The notes: generated from the letters alone by a model not told the origin. Shown: positions 8,473-17,659, counted from the stretch's first letter. The stretch: DNA of 55,512 nt from Bacteroidetes bacterium QS_3_64_15 (GCA_003022565.1 PXTN01000017.1:1-55512), one strand, 5' to 3'. Numbers and translations: made by a program.

Positions 8473-9099
8473 ATGACCACCCTCCGCCCCCGCTTCCTGC
8501 CGTTGCTCGTAGGTATCCTTCTTCTTGGAGGCGCCACGGGGGCCTGTGAATCACCCGAACCGCCTCCCCCGAACACCCGGCCCCCACCCTCGCACCTCGA
8601 CAGCCTTGCGGCCGCCAAGCCCGCGCCGCCCAAGGCGGGGACGCCGCCTACGCTCGTGCGCAGCCAGACGCTCTACGTGCCGGCTTATTCCCACATCTAC
8701 ATCCAAGACGCGACGCGCTCGATGAACCTCGCCACCACCCTCAGCCTCCGCAACGCAAGCCCCGAAGAGTCTATCAAGCTGTCGGCCATCGAATACTACG
8801 ACAGCAGCGGCGATCGCGTGCGCAGCTACCTGGACACTTCGCGCGTGCTCGATCCCCTCGCCTCCACCTACGTCGTTGTGGAGGTCGGCGATATTCGAGG
8901 AGGCGTGGGCGCAAACTTCCTCGTGCGCTGGCACGCGGAGACGCCGGTGTACCCTCCCATCGTGGAAACGGTCATGATCACGACCGAGTCGACCCAGGGC
9001 ATCTCCTTCCGGAGCCCCGCTCGCGTGCTGCGTGAGGACCGCGTTCCGGCGCCTGAGGTCTCGCCCGACTCGCTTGCACCGCCGGACGCACGTCCCTAA
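8473..9099 (+). CDS. DUF3124 family lipoprotein
   Basis: The signal peptide ends in a lipobox-like ATGAC, followed by a Pro-rich linker. From about residue 60 it has the DUF3124 pattern: TLYVPAYSHIYIQDATRSMN, LSLRN, SAIEYYDSSGDRVRSYL, VVVEVGDIRGGVGANFLVRW, QGISFRS. The family is found as exported or periplasmic proteins of unknown function. The ATG at 8473 (MTTLRP) is preferred to the TTG at 8464 used in the ORF track because it gives a normal signal peptide. It opens a run of four exported proteins on the same strand. Confidence 0.85.
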   Translation: MTTLRPRFLPLLVGILLLGGATGACESPEPPPPNTRPPPSHLDSLAAAKPAPPKAGTPPTLVRSQTLYVPAYSHIYIQDATRSMNLATTLSLRNASPEESIKLSAIEYYDSSGDRVRSYLDTSRVLDPLASTYVVVEVGDIRGGVGANFLVRWHAETPVYPPIVETVMITTESTQGISFRSPARVLREDRVPAPEVSPDSLAPPDARP

Positions 9100-9148
9100 T
9101 CTCCTCCTTCCGCCCTCTTTCCTCACCGCAACAGTACCAGATCCATTC

Positions 9149-9889
9149 GTGCCCGCCACTGCAACCCGTCGCTCTCCCACTCGCTCCCTGCTCGTCCCGC
9201 TCGCTCTTGCGCTTGGCGCGGTTGCCATCGACTTCGGTCCGATTGGTTGCGAGACCGACGACGCCTCGGAGGAGGCCTCCGCCGAGCAAAACGAGCCGAT
9301 GGCCGACCGGTCGGTCCTGCTCAACGTCGGCTTCGAAGACAAGACCGACGAGCGTCCGCCTTCGGACCAGTTCCTCGTCGAGTCGCCAAAGTCCAACCGA
9401 TGGCGGCCAGTCTCGTTGGAGGGTGGTTTTCTCACAAACGACTTCGAGGAGTACCCCATCGGAAGCACGTACGAACTGCTCATCTATCCGGAGGGGGAAG
9501 CCGGGAGCCGCCTAGTCGTCCCGTTCTCGATGAAGCCGACCATGTCCTCGGCCCTGGCCAGTTCTCGGACGGATATCGTCGCGCATGACGACAGCATTGT
9601 GGTCACCGGCCCGGCGGTGCCCGACGAGAACGACGGCATCGTGACCGTACAGGCGGGGAAATGGAGCGAACGTGGTTCTCCCAACGATCGGGAGCACAAC
9701 TTTCTGTTTGGAAACGACGGAGGAAGCCAAAACCAAACGGGATTCAATCACGCCGAAGTGGTTCATAATGAGCGCCGCTTTAGCTCGTACTCGGACCCCG
9801 CTTCCTACACTGTGAGCTTCTCTGCTGGACAAGACAACCCGCCGATGCAAAACGCAAAGGACTGGGTGCGACAGTCCTTTCTGAAGTGA
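9149..9889 (+). CDS. hypothetical lipoprotein
   Basis: No family recognised. A GTG at 9149 yields MPATATRRSPTRSLLVPLAL, a basic-then-hydrophobic leader ending in a lipobox-like PIGC. The ORF-track start at 9032 lies inside the preceding gene and adds no signal. The mature part is acidic and rich in beta-strand-like segments (SVLLNVGFEDKTDERPPSDQ, YELLIYPEGEAGSRLVVPF) and contains an Asn/Gly/His-rich stretch. It is probably anchored in a membrane facing the periplasm or surface. It lies between the DUF3124 and PQQ-propeller lipoproteins. Confidence 0.65.
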   Translation: MPATATRRSPTRSLLVPLALALGAVAIDFGPIGCETDDASEEASAEQNEPMADRSVLLNVGFEDKTDERPPSDQFLVESPKSNRWRPVSLEGGFLTNDFEEYPIGSTYELLIYPEGEAGSRLVVPFSMKPTMSSALASSRTDIVAHDDSIVVTGPAVPDENDGIVTVQAGKWSERGSPNDREHNFLFGNDGGSQNQTGFNHAEVVHNERRFSSYSDPASYTVSFSAGQDNPPMQNAKDWVRQSFLK

Positions 9890-9929
9890 GGGAACTAGCT
9901 CGCAAAATCGTCCCACACTGCCCCGTAGA

Positions 9930-11072
9930 ATGAATGAATTGCTCAGTACATTTTTCGTCCTGCTTGCAATCGGCGTTGTGGTGGCCGGAACCGGGGGCTG
10001 CGACAGCAGCACCAGCAGATCGACCTCGAATTCGGACTCGACGACGACCCTGACGACTGTCTGGGAGAAACCATACGAGTCAGCCGGCGAGGTTCGCCTG
10101 CCTCCCAGCACGATCGGTGATTCACTCGTTCTTTTCGGGGCCGAAGCCCGCTTGCAGGCCTTTGACGTCGACGACGGGGCACTCGTTTGGGAAAGCCCCT
10201 CGGTTTCTCCGAGTATTTTGGAAATCAAGGGATATGATCTCCTTGCTGGTGACTCGATCGTCTACGCCGCACACGTCCGCAACGTCCACGCCTGGAACCT
10301 GCGTGACGGATCGCACCGATGGGTGTTCGAGCGGCCGTCGGACACCGGGCTGTACGACCTCGGGTATTACGCCCTCAGTCCCGATCACGTGTTCTTGTTC
10401 GGGAATGGAGGGCAGATTCTCCGCGTCGAACGGGCGAGCGGAGACCGTGCCCACACTTGGCACTATAGCGAACCCGTTTTCGGGGCCCGGTACCAGGACG
10501 GGTTCCTGTATCTCGGTCAGGCCTGGGTGCCGGAAGGAGCCGAGGGACAGGCCCGCGGCGGACTCACGAAGGTCGATGCGTCCAGTGGGGACACGCTCTG
10601 GACCTTCACAACTAGGCGGGGCGGGTTCTACGACATGCGGCCCATCGTCGAGGAGGGCCGTGTTTACGCTGGCACCCGCGAAGGGAAGGGGGGCTTCTTC
10701 GCGGTCGACGCCGAAACCGGAGAGGAGATTTGGCGAAACGAGCAGGCCTACACTTTCGCCGCCGATCACGGCGGAGGCTCCGTGTACGTTAACACCAGCG
10801 CAGAGGTCATGGGGGTATCGAAAGAGACGGGCCGCACCCTCTGGAAGACCGACATGCCAGGGGGGAGCGGGTTCGGCGGTGTGGTGTATCACGACGGTTA
10901 CGTCTATCATCCTCGGGGCGGAGCGCTGGTCGTCCTCGACGCCGAGGACGGCACTACCGTCCACCAGGAACCTTCGCCGAGCGGCTACTTCTGGACCATC
11001 CACGCCGGGGCCGGCCGCATTTTCGCACAGTCGTCCGGGCATCTCGTCGCCTATGAGCCCTACCGGCCGTAA
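9930..11072 (+). CDS. PQQ-type beta-propeller lipoprotein
   Basis: The signal peptide ends in GTGGC (lipobox) followed by a Ser/Thr-rich linker. The body consists of repeated PQQ-like blades with the motif aFDvddGalvWe: LQAFDVDDGALVWESPS, WNLRDGSHRWVF, VDASSGDTLWTF, FAVDAETGEEIWRNE, VSKETGRTLWKTD, LDAEDGTTVHQE. About seven blades would close one propeller. BamB has this fold, but nothing here ties the protein to outer-membrane assembly, and PQQ-binding dehydrogenase residues are not evident. A scaffold role at the envelope is the safest statement. Confidence 0.8.
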   Translation: MNELLSTFFVLLAIGVVVAGTGGCDSSTSRSTSNSDSTTTLTTVWEKPYESAGEVRLPPSTIGDSLVLFGAEARLQAFDVDDGALVWESPSVSPSILEIKGYDLLAGDSIVYAAHVRNVHAWNLRDGSHRWVFERPSDTGLYDLGYYALSPDHVFLFGNGGQILRVERASGDRAHTWHYSEPVFGARYQDGFLYLGQAWVPEGAEGQARGGLTKVDASSGDTLWTFTTRRGGFYDMRPIVEEGRVYAGTREGKGGFFAVDAETGEEIWRNEQAYTFAADHGGGSVYVNTSAEVMGVSKETGRTLWKTDMPGGSGFGGVVYHDGYVYHPRGGALVVLDAEDGTTVHQEPSPSGYFWTIHAGAGRIFAQSSGHLVAYEPYRP

Positions 11073-11147
11073 CGTCAGGATCCTCCCTCTGCAGCATCCA
11101 CCCTTTGTCCCATTCTCGGACTGTCCTCACCGCTTTCGCGTTTCGAT

Positions 11148-11843
11148 ATGTCCACCGTCCGCTTCCTCTCGCGTGCCGGGGCTGCCGGCCTCATCATCGG
11201 TCTGTGTCTCGTCGTCGGGATACGGGCCGACACGGCACGAGCACAGTCCGCGCTGGACTACGGCGCTCGCGTGTCGGCCGTATCGTCGACAGTGACCGAC
11301 AGGCTCGCCGGAATCACGAATCCGCTGTGGGGGGTCGCTGTGGCCGCATACGCGCAGAAGACCCTTACGGGCCCGATCTCGGCGCGCCTGGAGTTCGCCT
11401 ACAATCCCCGTGGGGTTCGCCAAGAGGTTCTCGGCGTCGCCGCCGACGGGTTGCTAGAGCGAGCCGAAGCGGAGACGCGCCTGCATTACCTGTCGGTCCC
11501 TGCGTTTGTGACGGCGGGCTGGTCCCTGGGCGAGTCGCCCGTCTCCGCCTACGTCTTTCTCGGTCCGCGCATCGACGTGCTGGTCGGGCGCGAAAGCGGC
11601 ACGTTCTCGTTTCCCGATGAGGAGGTGCCCGCGGACCTGGCCGACCGATACAGCACAATCACCCTCGGGGCGTCCGGCGGGGTGGGCATCGGGGTGAACA
11701 TTGGGGACGTTATGATCACAGCGGAGGCGCTGCAGCACCGCGACATCACGGCGCCTGTGGACGAGGGCGGCACCAGAACCAGTCTTACCCTTGATCCGCT
11801 CCGGAACGTGGCTAGGGCCATTTCCCTCGGGGTGCGATGGTGA
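11148..11843 (+). CDS. outer-membrane beta-barrel protein
   Basis: A 33-residue signal peptide ends ARAQS. The mature part alternates amphipathic strands with turns, for example ISARLEFAYNPRG, RLHYLSVPAFVTAGW, YVFLGPRIDVLVGRESG, TITLGASGGVGIGVNIG, and ends in the aromatic residue W typical of outer-membrane barrels (ISLGVRW). This matches the small OmpX/PorT-like barrel group common in Bacteroidota (family-level inference). It is the last of four exported proteins on this strand. Confidence 0.75.
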   Translation: MSTVRFLSRAGAAGLIIGLCLVVGIRADTARAQSALDYGARVSAVSSTVTDRLAGITNPLWGVAVAAYAQKTLTGPISARLEFAYNPRGVRQEVLGVAADGLLERAEAETRLHYLSVPAFVTAGWSLGESPVSAYVFLGPRIDVLVGRESGTFSFPDEEVPADLADRYSTITLGASGGVGIGVNIGDVMITAEALQHRDITAPVDEGGTRTSLTLDPLRNVARAISLGVRW

Positions 11844-12206
11844 AATAACGGATCGGTGGATTGATTCCAGCAATGCGATCACCAGGAGGGCTTGGCCGTG
11901 TCCCTACGCGGCGTGTTCGCCATGGCAGCCGGTTTTGGGGCAGGGGCGGGTGCCAATCCGAGAACAACCGATACGGATTCGGGACTGAGCGACGATTGGA
12001 TGTCGGTGCGCGCCCGCTGTTCGTCCCGAAAAAAGGCTGCTCCTGCGTGGAGGGCGACGTGTCGGTTCTGCAGACGGAAGAGACGGTCCCTGTTTGGTCG
12101 TTCGTTCTAGCAATCCCAACATTTTTGTGCTTTAAAAACCCATATTGTCAAGAGGCGGTCGCGCACGGATCTGGTGGATCCGACGAACTACTCAACAGTC
12201 TGACGC
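11844..12206. other. gene-free stretch
   Basis: About 360 bases. Frames such as 11861..12505 show Arg/Gly-rich shadow composition and no recognisable domain. An AT-richer patch near 12110-12155 (caacatttttgtgctttaaaaacccatattg) could carry a promoter. Nothing else was supported. Confidence 0.4.
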
Positions 12207-12537
12207 GAGGAAAGCAAAAGCCCCCTCACGCGCATCGGCATCACCGGATTGGTGGACATAGGCGACGAGCGGGCCGAGGTGGGAGTCTGGATCAGCAGGC
12301 CGCGCGGGAGTCGCGGGTACGCCACAGCGGGAACGCGCCGACTCCCGTCATTCGCGTTGGACGACCTGAGACTGGCGTCGGGGGTTGCCCGGCCCCTCAA
12401 ACGCAATGGGCCGTCGCACTGAAAACGCTTGGCTTCACCGCCGTCGCAGAGACGCACGAGCCCCAAAGGGGACCGCGGACGACCCGGTGGTGCGCTACGA
12501 ACTGACGCGGCGCGGCGGGCACTCGGGGACGGAATAA
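12207..12537 (+). pseudogene. decayed GNAT (RimJ-like) acetyltransferase
   Basis: Reading across three frames restores a GNAT C-terminal half. LTRIGITGLVDIGDERAEVG and VWISRP come first, then GYATAGTRRLPSFALDDLRL (the acetyl-CoA loop region). A frame change leads to ALKTLGFTAVAETHE and another to VVRYELTRRGGHSGTE with a TAA. The first half of the domain is not found upstream. Multiple frameshifts and the missing N-terminus make it a pseudogene. It converges on the RND pump gene. Confidence 0.75.
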
Positions 12538-12564
12538 CCGGCTGGGGCAAGAGGCGCACACTTC

Positions 12565-15500
12565 TCAGTCCGACGCCTCCCCCTCGTACGGCCCGTAGTG
12601 CTTCGTGGGCTCGTCGTAGCCGAGAAGGCGCGTCTGCACCCACCCGACAGCGTCGTCCTGCAGCATCGCGATCGAGGGCACTATCAGCATGAGAACAAAG
12701 GTGCCAAAAATGATGCCCACCCCTAAGCTTACAGCCATCGGGATGAGGAATTGCGCCTGCACGCTCTGCTCGATGATGATGGGGAAGAGCCCGAGAAATG
12801 TGGTAAGCGAGGTCAGCAGGATGGGACGAAAGCGCACCTGCCCGGCCCGCACGAGGGCGTCGGGCCAATCGCGCCCCGCCGCGCGCTCCTCATTTGCGAA
12901 GTCGAGCATCACGAGCGCGTCGTTTACGATAACGCCGCTGAGCCCGACGATGCCGTAGATGCTGAGCAGGCCCAGCGAGATGTTGAGGAGGAGGTGTCCA
13001 ATGATGGCCCCAATCCAGGCGAACGGGATGGTGCCCATGATCACAAACGGCTGGAGGTAGGAGCGGAAGGGGATGGCCAGCAGGGCGTAGATGGCAAACA
13101 GCGCAAGCAGAAAGCCGATGATAAGTGCACTCTGTGCCTTGCGCTGCTCGCGCTGCTGCCCCCCGAACTGGTAGGTCATCTCCGGGACGGCCCGCTGAAT
13201 GCTGGGAAGCACGCGGGCTTCGAGGGCATTCTTGATCTCGTTTCCCGTGGTGACAGACGGATTTACGTCGGCCGTAACGGTGACCACGCGCCTTCCGTCT
13301 TGGCGGTTGATCTGGGAGGGGGCGTAGCTGAGCGACGTCGTCGCGACCTCCTCCAGCGGCACGTCAGCCCCAGCAGGGGTGCGGATGCGGTAGTCGTCCA
13401 GGTCCGCGAGGGCGTTTCGCTGGTCGTCAGGAAGGCGAGTATAGACGCGCACCTCATTCTGGCCGCGCTGCAGGCGGTACGACTCGACCCCGAAGAAGGC
13501 GGCCCGCACCTGCTGGGCCAGGTCGCTGAGGGTAAGGCCGAGCGACCGAGCGGCGGGCTTGAGCGACAGCTCAATCTCGCGCTTGCCCTCCTCCTGATCC
13601 GACTTGATGTCGTACACCCCCGCGAAGCGATCCAGCGAGTCGCGCACGGCCCCCACGGCTCGGTCGAGCCGCTGCTCAGTGGGAGCGGAGACCTCTACGG
13701 ACACGGGCTTGCCGACCGATACGACGTTGGCCGTAAACGAAAGGGAACGGGCACTCGGAATGGCATCCGTCGCCTCGCGCCATCGCTCCTCGAACTGCGC
13801 GGACGTGACGTCCCGCTCCTCCGGGTCGATCATTTCGAAGCTCACCTCGGCCACATTGGCCTTCGTCGCGGTGAACCCGGCCTGATCGGGCCCGCTGTTG
13901 GCGCGCGGCTGCTGGCCGACCGTCACGTACACGTTCTCGACGAGCCGCTGCCCGGCCTCCTCCTCCAGCTCGTTGATCGCTTCGTACCCCGTCGCCTGCA
14001 GGCGGCCGGTGATGCGCTCGGTGCGCTCCGGGGTGGTGCCAGCCGGCATCTCCAACTGGGCCGTCACCAGCTTGCCCTGCACGCTTGGAAAAAATTCGAA
14101 GCTGACGTAGCCGTTGCCCACGAAGCTGAAGGCGATGAGCAGGATCGCCACGCCGCCGCAGATCGTGACGCCGTAGCGACGGGTGGCAAACCGGAGGGAT
14201 GTCGTGAGCGGGCCCCGCACGAAGGTTTGTAGCCGAGTCGCCACCCACTGTCGCACGCGATTGAGCGTTCGGATCAGCCGGTTCGGCTCGTCGTCGCGGT
14301 TGGGGCGCTCGGAGAGATGGTACGGCAGGATGAAGAGCACCTCCACCAGCGACAGCGCCAGCACAATGATGACGATCAACGGAATGTCGCCAAGAAACTT
14401 GCCGATCGTGCCCCCGACGAAGAGGAGCGGGCTGAAGGCCGCGACGGTCGTGAGGACCGCAAAGATGACCGGGATGCCGACGCGCTGCGTGCCCCGAATC
14501 GACGCTTCCAGCGGATCGCCCTTCGCCTCTTGCTCCGCGTACACGTTTTCCCCCACCACGATCGCGTCGTCCACCACAATGCCGATGGACAGGATGAAGC
14601 CAAAGAGGGAGAGCAGGTTGATCGACACGTCCAGGTACTGCATCACGATGAACGTGCCGGTGAACGACAGGAAGATGCCCACCGAGGTCCAGAACGCCAG
14701 CCGCGGCGCCAGGAAGAGCGTGAGCGTGAGGACGACGAGGAGCAGGCCGAGGAGACCGTTCTTAATCAACAGGTTGAGCCGGCTGCGCAGGTTCTGGGCC
14801 TGGTTCTGCCAGATGGCCGCATTTAGTCCTGCCGGGAGCGCGGGGCGAAGCTCGTCGTTCAGGTACTCCTGCACGGTCTCCTCCACGGCCAGCACCTGCT
14901 CGTCGCCGGTGCGGAAGACGTTGAGAATGGCGGCGGGCTTGCCGTTGAAGCGGGTGATGAGGTCGGAGTTTTCGGCGAATCCGTCTTTGACGTGCGCCAC
15001 GTCGCCGAGCTGCACGTTCGTCCCATCCTCGCGGGAGAGGAGCACGATGTCCTCAAAGTTCGCCTTCGTGTAGTTCTGGCCCTCGGTGCGCACCGTGATC
15101 TCCTCGTTCGCCGTCTCGATGCTGCCGCCGGGCAGGTCGAGGCTGCTTTGCTGCACCAGCCCGGACACCTGCCCGAGTGTCATGCCGTACTTGCGGAGGT
15201 CTGCACGCGAGATCTCTACCGAAATCTCGTAGTCGCGCACTCCGCCGATTTGAACGAACGAGATCTGCGGGTCCTGCGTGAGGTCGTCCTTCGTGCGCTG
15301 GGCCAGTTCCTTGAGCGTGCGCTCGGTGGCGTCGCCGTAGAGGGCCACCTGGAGGGCCTGCTGTCGATTCGTGACTTCCGTCACGATGGGCTCCTCCGCC
15401 TCCTCGGGAAACGCCGTGATGCGGTCCACCTCCGACTTGATGTCGGTCCGGGCGCGGGCGAGATCCGTTCCCCGCTTCAACTCGGCCGTCACCACGCCGG

Positions 15501-15765
15501 CGTTCTCGGTGGCGGTGCCCAGGATGCGGTCGATGCCCTCCACGCTCTCGATGCGGTCCTCGATGCGGCGCACGATGGACTGCTCCACTTCCTCGGGCGA
15601 GCCGCCGGGGTAGGTCACCTCGATCTGCACCTGGTCGAGGCTAAATTCGGGGAAGACCTCCTGCACGGTCGTGTACGCCGCCGCCCCCCCGCCGATCAGT
15701 AGCACCAGCATCAGCAAGTTGGCCGCCACGCCGTTGCGGGCGAACCAGTCGATTACCCTATTCAT
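12565..15765 (-). CDS. RND efflux pump, inner-membrane permease subunit
   Basis: 1066 residues, typical for AcrB/MexB-like pumps. TM1 is at about 12-33 (NGVAANLLMLVLLIGGG), the porter region carries the early VTYPGGSPEEVEQSI, and TM4 holds the paired proton-relay aspartates in GIVVDDAIVVGENV. A second repeat has a large periplasmic loop and the late TM block FAWIGAIIGHLLLNISLGLL. It works with the adaptor and outer-membrane channel encoded upstream to export small molecules across both membranes. It is the last gene of the operon and its ATG directly abuts an octamer array. Confidence 0.93.
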   Translation of the reverse strand: MNRVIDWFARNGVAANLLMLVLLIGGGAAAYTTVQEVFPEFSLDQVQIEVTYPGGSPEEVEQSIVRRIEDRIESVEGIDRILGTATENAGVVTAELKRGTDLARARTDIKSEVDRITAFPEEAEEPIVTEVTNRQQALQVALYGDATERTLKELAQRTKDDLTQDPQISFVQIGGVRDYEISVEISRADLRKYGMTLGQVSGLVQQSSLDLPGGSIETANEEITVRTEGQNYTKANFEDIVLLSREDGTNVQLGDVAHVKDGFAENSDLITRFNGKPAAILNVFRTGDEQVLAVEETVQEYLNDELRPALPAGLNAAIWQNQAQNLRSRLNLLIKNGLLGLLLVVLTLTLFLAPRLAFWTSVGIFLSFTGTFIVMQYLDVSINLLSLFGFILSIGIVVDDAIVVGENVYAEQEAKGDPLEASIRGTQRVGIPVIFAVLTTVAAFSPLLFVGGTIGKFLGDIPLIVIIVLALSLVEVLFILPYHLSERPNRDDEPNRLIRTLNRVRQWVATRLQTFVRGPLTTSLRFATRRYGVTICGGVAILLIAFSFVGNGYVSFEFFPSVQGKLVTAQLEMPAGTTPERTERITGRLQATGYEAINELEEEAGQRLVENVYVTVGQQPRANSGPDQAGFTATKANVAEVSFEMIDPEERDVTSAQFEERWREATDAIPSARSLSFTANVVSVGKPVSVEVSAPTEQRLDRAVGAVRDSLDRFAGVYDIKSDQEEGKREIELSLKPAARSLGLTLSDLAQQVRAAFFGVESYRLQRGQNEVRVYTRLPDDQRNALADLDDYRIRTPAGADVPLEEVATTSLSYAPSQINRQDGRRVVTVTADVNPSVTTGNEIKNALEARVLPSIQRAVPEMTYQFGGQQREQRKAQSALIIGFLLALFAIYALLAIPFRSYLQPFVIMGTIPFAWIGAIIGHLLLNISLGLLSIYGIVGLSGVIVNDALVMLDFANEERAAGRDWPDALVRAGQVRFRPILLTSLTTFLGLFPIIIEQSVQAQFLIPMAVSLGVGIIFGTFVLMLIVPSIAMLQDDAVGWVQTRLLGYDEPTKHYGPYEGEASD

Positions 15766-15804
15766 CGTTGGAACGTTGGTACGTTATATGTTGGAACGTT
15801 GGGG
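15766..15804. repeat. octamer array directly upstream of the RND pump start codon
   Basis: Units CGTTGGAA, CGTTGGTA, CGTTATA, TGTTGGAA, CGTTGGGG (8, 8, 7, 8, 8 bases). It touches the pump ATG without a gap. A closely similar array in the same orientation lies on the far side of the four-helix-bundle gene. Confidence 0.8.
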
Positions 15805-15813
15805 CGGAGAACA

Positions 15814-16242
15814 TCACTCCGGCGCATCCAGGTCGATTTCGTACTCCACGCCTCTCTCCTGGACACGGGAGGCGTTGGGTTTCGACTCCAGGTACTGAAT
15901 CAGTCGGAACAGCTGTCGAGAGGCCTTATCGGCGAGGTCGTAGGTGGCCTCAAACTCAGCGTCTGACAGGTAGCCCTGATCGCAGGCAACGTAAAGCTGT
16001 GCGCGCACCTCGCCTGCGGATCCGCGTGCCCGACCGAGATGATCCACAAAGATGCTCTGTGTTCGGCTCTCGAAGCCCTCAGCGATGTTGCTCATGACCG
16101 ACACCGAGGCCCGCTGAATCTGATCGCGAAGCCCAAAATTGCTTGCGAACGGCTCCTGTTGGGTATGCTCGTAGACCCGGTTCGTCAGTGTTCGAGCCGT
16201 CTGCCAGACATCCAACTCTTCGAAGCGCTCGATTGTGGCCAT
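15814..16242 (-). CDS. four-helix bundle protein (23S rRNA-IVS protein family)
   Basis: 142 residues with the family signature: F-ELDVWQTARTLTNRVYEHT, FGLRDQIQRASVSVMSNIAEGFE, FVDHLGRARGSAGEVRAQLYVA, ATYDLADKASRQLFRLIQYL. Four amphipathic helices are predicted. Relatives are encoded in 23S rRNA intervening sequences and widely in Bacteroidota; their biochemical role is not settled. The start at 16242 (MATIERF) is chosen because the extra 37 codons of the ORF track translate an octamer array. The gene separates adaptor and pump genes of an RND operon and is bracketed by direct-orientation octamer arrays, which suggests it arrived as a unit. Confidence 0.88.
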   Translation of the reverse strand: MATIERFEELDVWQTARTLTNRVYEHTQQEPFASNFGLRDQIQRASVSVMSNIAEGFESRTQSIFVDHLGRARGSAGEVRAQLYVACDQGYLSDAEFEATYDLADKASRQLFRLIQYLESKPNASRVQERGVEYEIDLDAPE

Positions 16243-16252
16243 GGTGGTAGAA

Positions 16253-16299
16253 CGTTTGGGCGTTGGAACGTTTTTGCGTTGTACGCTGGAACGTTGCGG
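16253..16299. repeat. octamer array upstream of the four-helix-bundle gene
   Basis: Units CGTTTGGG, CGTTGGAA, CGTTTTTG, CGTTGTA, CGCTGGAA, CGTTGCGG (8, 8, 8, 7, 8, 8). Same polarity and near-identical units to the array at 15766-15804. Confidence 0.8.
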
Positions 16300-16334
16300 G
16301 AGTGGAGGACAGGTCAGAAGGGAAGCTCCGCTGT

Positions 16335-16362
16335 CAAAACGTTCAACGTTCAACGTGCAACG
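16335..16362 (-). repeat. heptamer array supplying the stop codon of the adaptor gene
   Basis: Units on the plus strand: CAAAACG, TTCAACG, TTCAACG, TGCAACG. Read in the gene direction they are CGTTGCA, CGTTGAA, CGTTGAA, CGTTTTG, and the TGA stop of the RND adaptor lies inside a CGTTGAA unit. Confidence 0.8.
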
Positions 16363-17609
16363 CGAATGTTCATGCTGTCGGTCTGCACCCGCAGATCAGT
16401 GGTGATTACCCGAGTGTCGGGATCGAGCGTCGGCGCGAGGTAGGTCTGCTCCTCCACCGTCTGGATGGGCTCGACCGGCCGCTCGACCAGCATCGAGTCG
16501 CCCTGCACGGTCCAGACCACGGGGGGCTGATCCGGGGTGCGCGTGTGCACGGCGCGGCGGGGGACCACATGGTATGTGCCGTCCTGGCGGCCCTGGATGT
16601 CCACCTCCGTATAGGTGCCCACGGCCAGGGGCGGGCGCTCCGGCGTATAGCTGCGCTCCGCCGCCGGAGGACGCTCGGGCCGCTGCGACGGGACGCGCAT
16701 CGCTTGGTCGTAGGGGTCGGGCACGCGCACCACCACGTCGACGGTGCGGGTCTGCTCGCTGACGGCCCCCTCGACGCGGTGGACACGACCCTGCCACGCG
16801 AACTCCTCCCCGCCGTACGTGGTCGTCACGGTCGCGGGCAACTTGGCCCCGGACTGCTGCCCCGTGGTCGCCCACAGGTTGCGAATGAGGGCCGCCTTGC
16901 GGGTGGGAAGGGACACGACGATCTCGGCCGCCTCGGTGCCGTAGACCGTAGCGACCGGCGTGCCCGGGGCCAGGTACGCCCCGAGGTCGGCCTGCTTCTG
17001 GCGCACCATCCCGTCGAACGGCACCTGCAGCCGGGTGCGCTCCAGGTTGGTTCGGGCGGTCTCCAGCGACGCCTTGGCGCTTTGCAGGTTGGCCTCCGCC
17101 CGGGCCACCTGCGGCTCGTTGAAGACGAACCGGCCCAACTCGGTGCTGTCGGGGGCGGGGGCTGCCCCGGCGCGCTCCTGGACGCGCTCGTAATCCGCCC
17201 GGGCGGCCCCGGCTTCCTCGCGGGCCTGGAGGAGCTGGAACTTGGCCTGCGTCACCTGCGCCTCCGCCTGCTTCAGGGCGCTGCGGTAGTCGGACGGGTC
17301 GATGCGGGCGAGCGTCTCGCCGGCCGCGAACCGCCCCCCGCTCACGAGCGCATCGGACACGTCTGCGAGGCGGCCCCCCACCTCGGCAGTGAGCTGAATC
17401 TCGCGGACGGGCTGCACCGTGCCGGTGCCGCGCACCAGCAGGCTGCCGGCTCGCACCTCCACCGGCGTCGTCGAGACGCGGGGCGACTGCGGGGGGGGCT
17501 CGCTCGTCTCTGCCTGGGGCGCAAAGGCGTATAGGACAAACATGATCGCGGCGGCGCCGACGAGAATGCCGGCGCCCACCAAGTACCACGTAAGGTCGCT
17601 ACGGTCCAT
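16350..17609 (-). CDS. RND efflux periplasmic adaptor (MFP/HlyD family)
   Basis: 419 residues. An N-terminal membrane anchor (WYLVGAGILVGAAAIMFVLYAF) is followed by the biotinyl-lipoyl half-motif (GTVQPVREIQLTAEVGGRLADV), a long alpha-helical hairpin rich in Ala, Glu and Gln (about 110-200), the returning half (VPFDGMVRQKQADLGAYLAPG) and beta-barrel/MP domains. It bridges the RND pump and the outer-membrane factor. The start MDRSDLTWYL at 17609 is preferred to the track start because it leads straight into the anchor. The stop lies in a heptamer array. Confidence 0.92.
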   Translation of the reverse strand: MDRSDLTWYLVGAGILVGAAAIMFVLYAFAPQAETSEPPPQSPRVSTTPVEVRAGSLLVRGTGTVQPVREIQLTAEVGGRLADVSDALVSGGRFAAGETLARIDPSDYRSALKQAEAQVTQAKFQLLQAREEAGAARADYERVQERAGAAPAPDSTELGRFVFNEPQVARAEANLQSAKASLETARTNLERTRLQVPFDGMVRQKQADLGAYLAPGTPVATVYGTEAAEIVVSLPTRKAALIRNLWATTGQQSGAKLPATVTTTYGGEEFAWQGRVHRVEGAVSEQTRTVDVVVRVPDPYDQAMRVPSQRPERPPAAERSYTPERPPLAVGTYTEVDIQGRQDGTYHVVPRRAVHTRTPDQPPVVWTVQGDSMLVERPVEPIQTVEEQTYLAPTLDPDTRVITTDLRVQTDSMNIRVAR

Positions 17610-17659
17610 GAGTCGAGTCAGTAGGTCGGAAGTACGAAGCCGACAGGGCAAGAACGCGA

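Noticed and set aside
11861-12505. 214-codon ORF in the gap before the RND pump
   Set aside because: Only its end overlaps one frame of the GNAT remnant; the rest has no family features and the start lies in unstructured sequence.
12751-14232. 493-codon plus-strand ORF inside the RND pump gene
   Set aside because: Shadow frame of the 1066-residue pump; low-complexity and His/Arg/Glu-rich.
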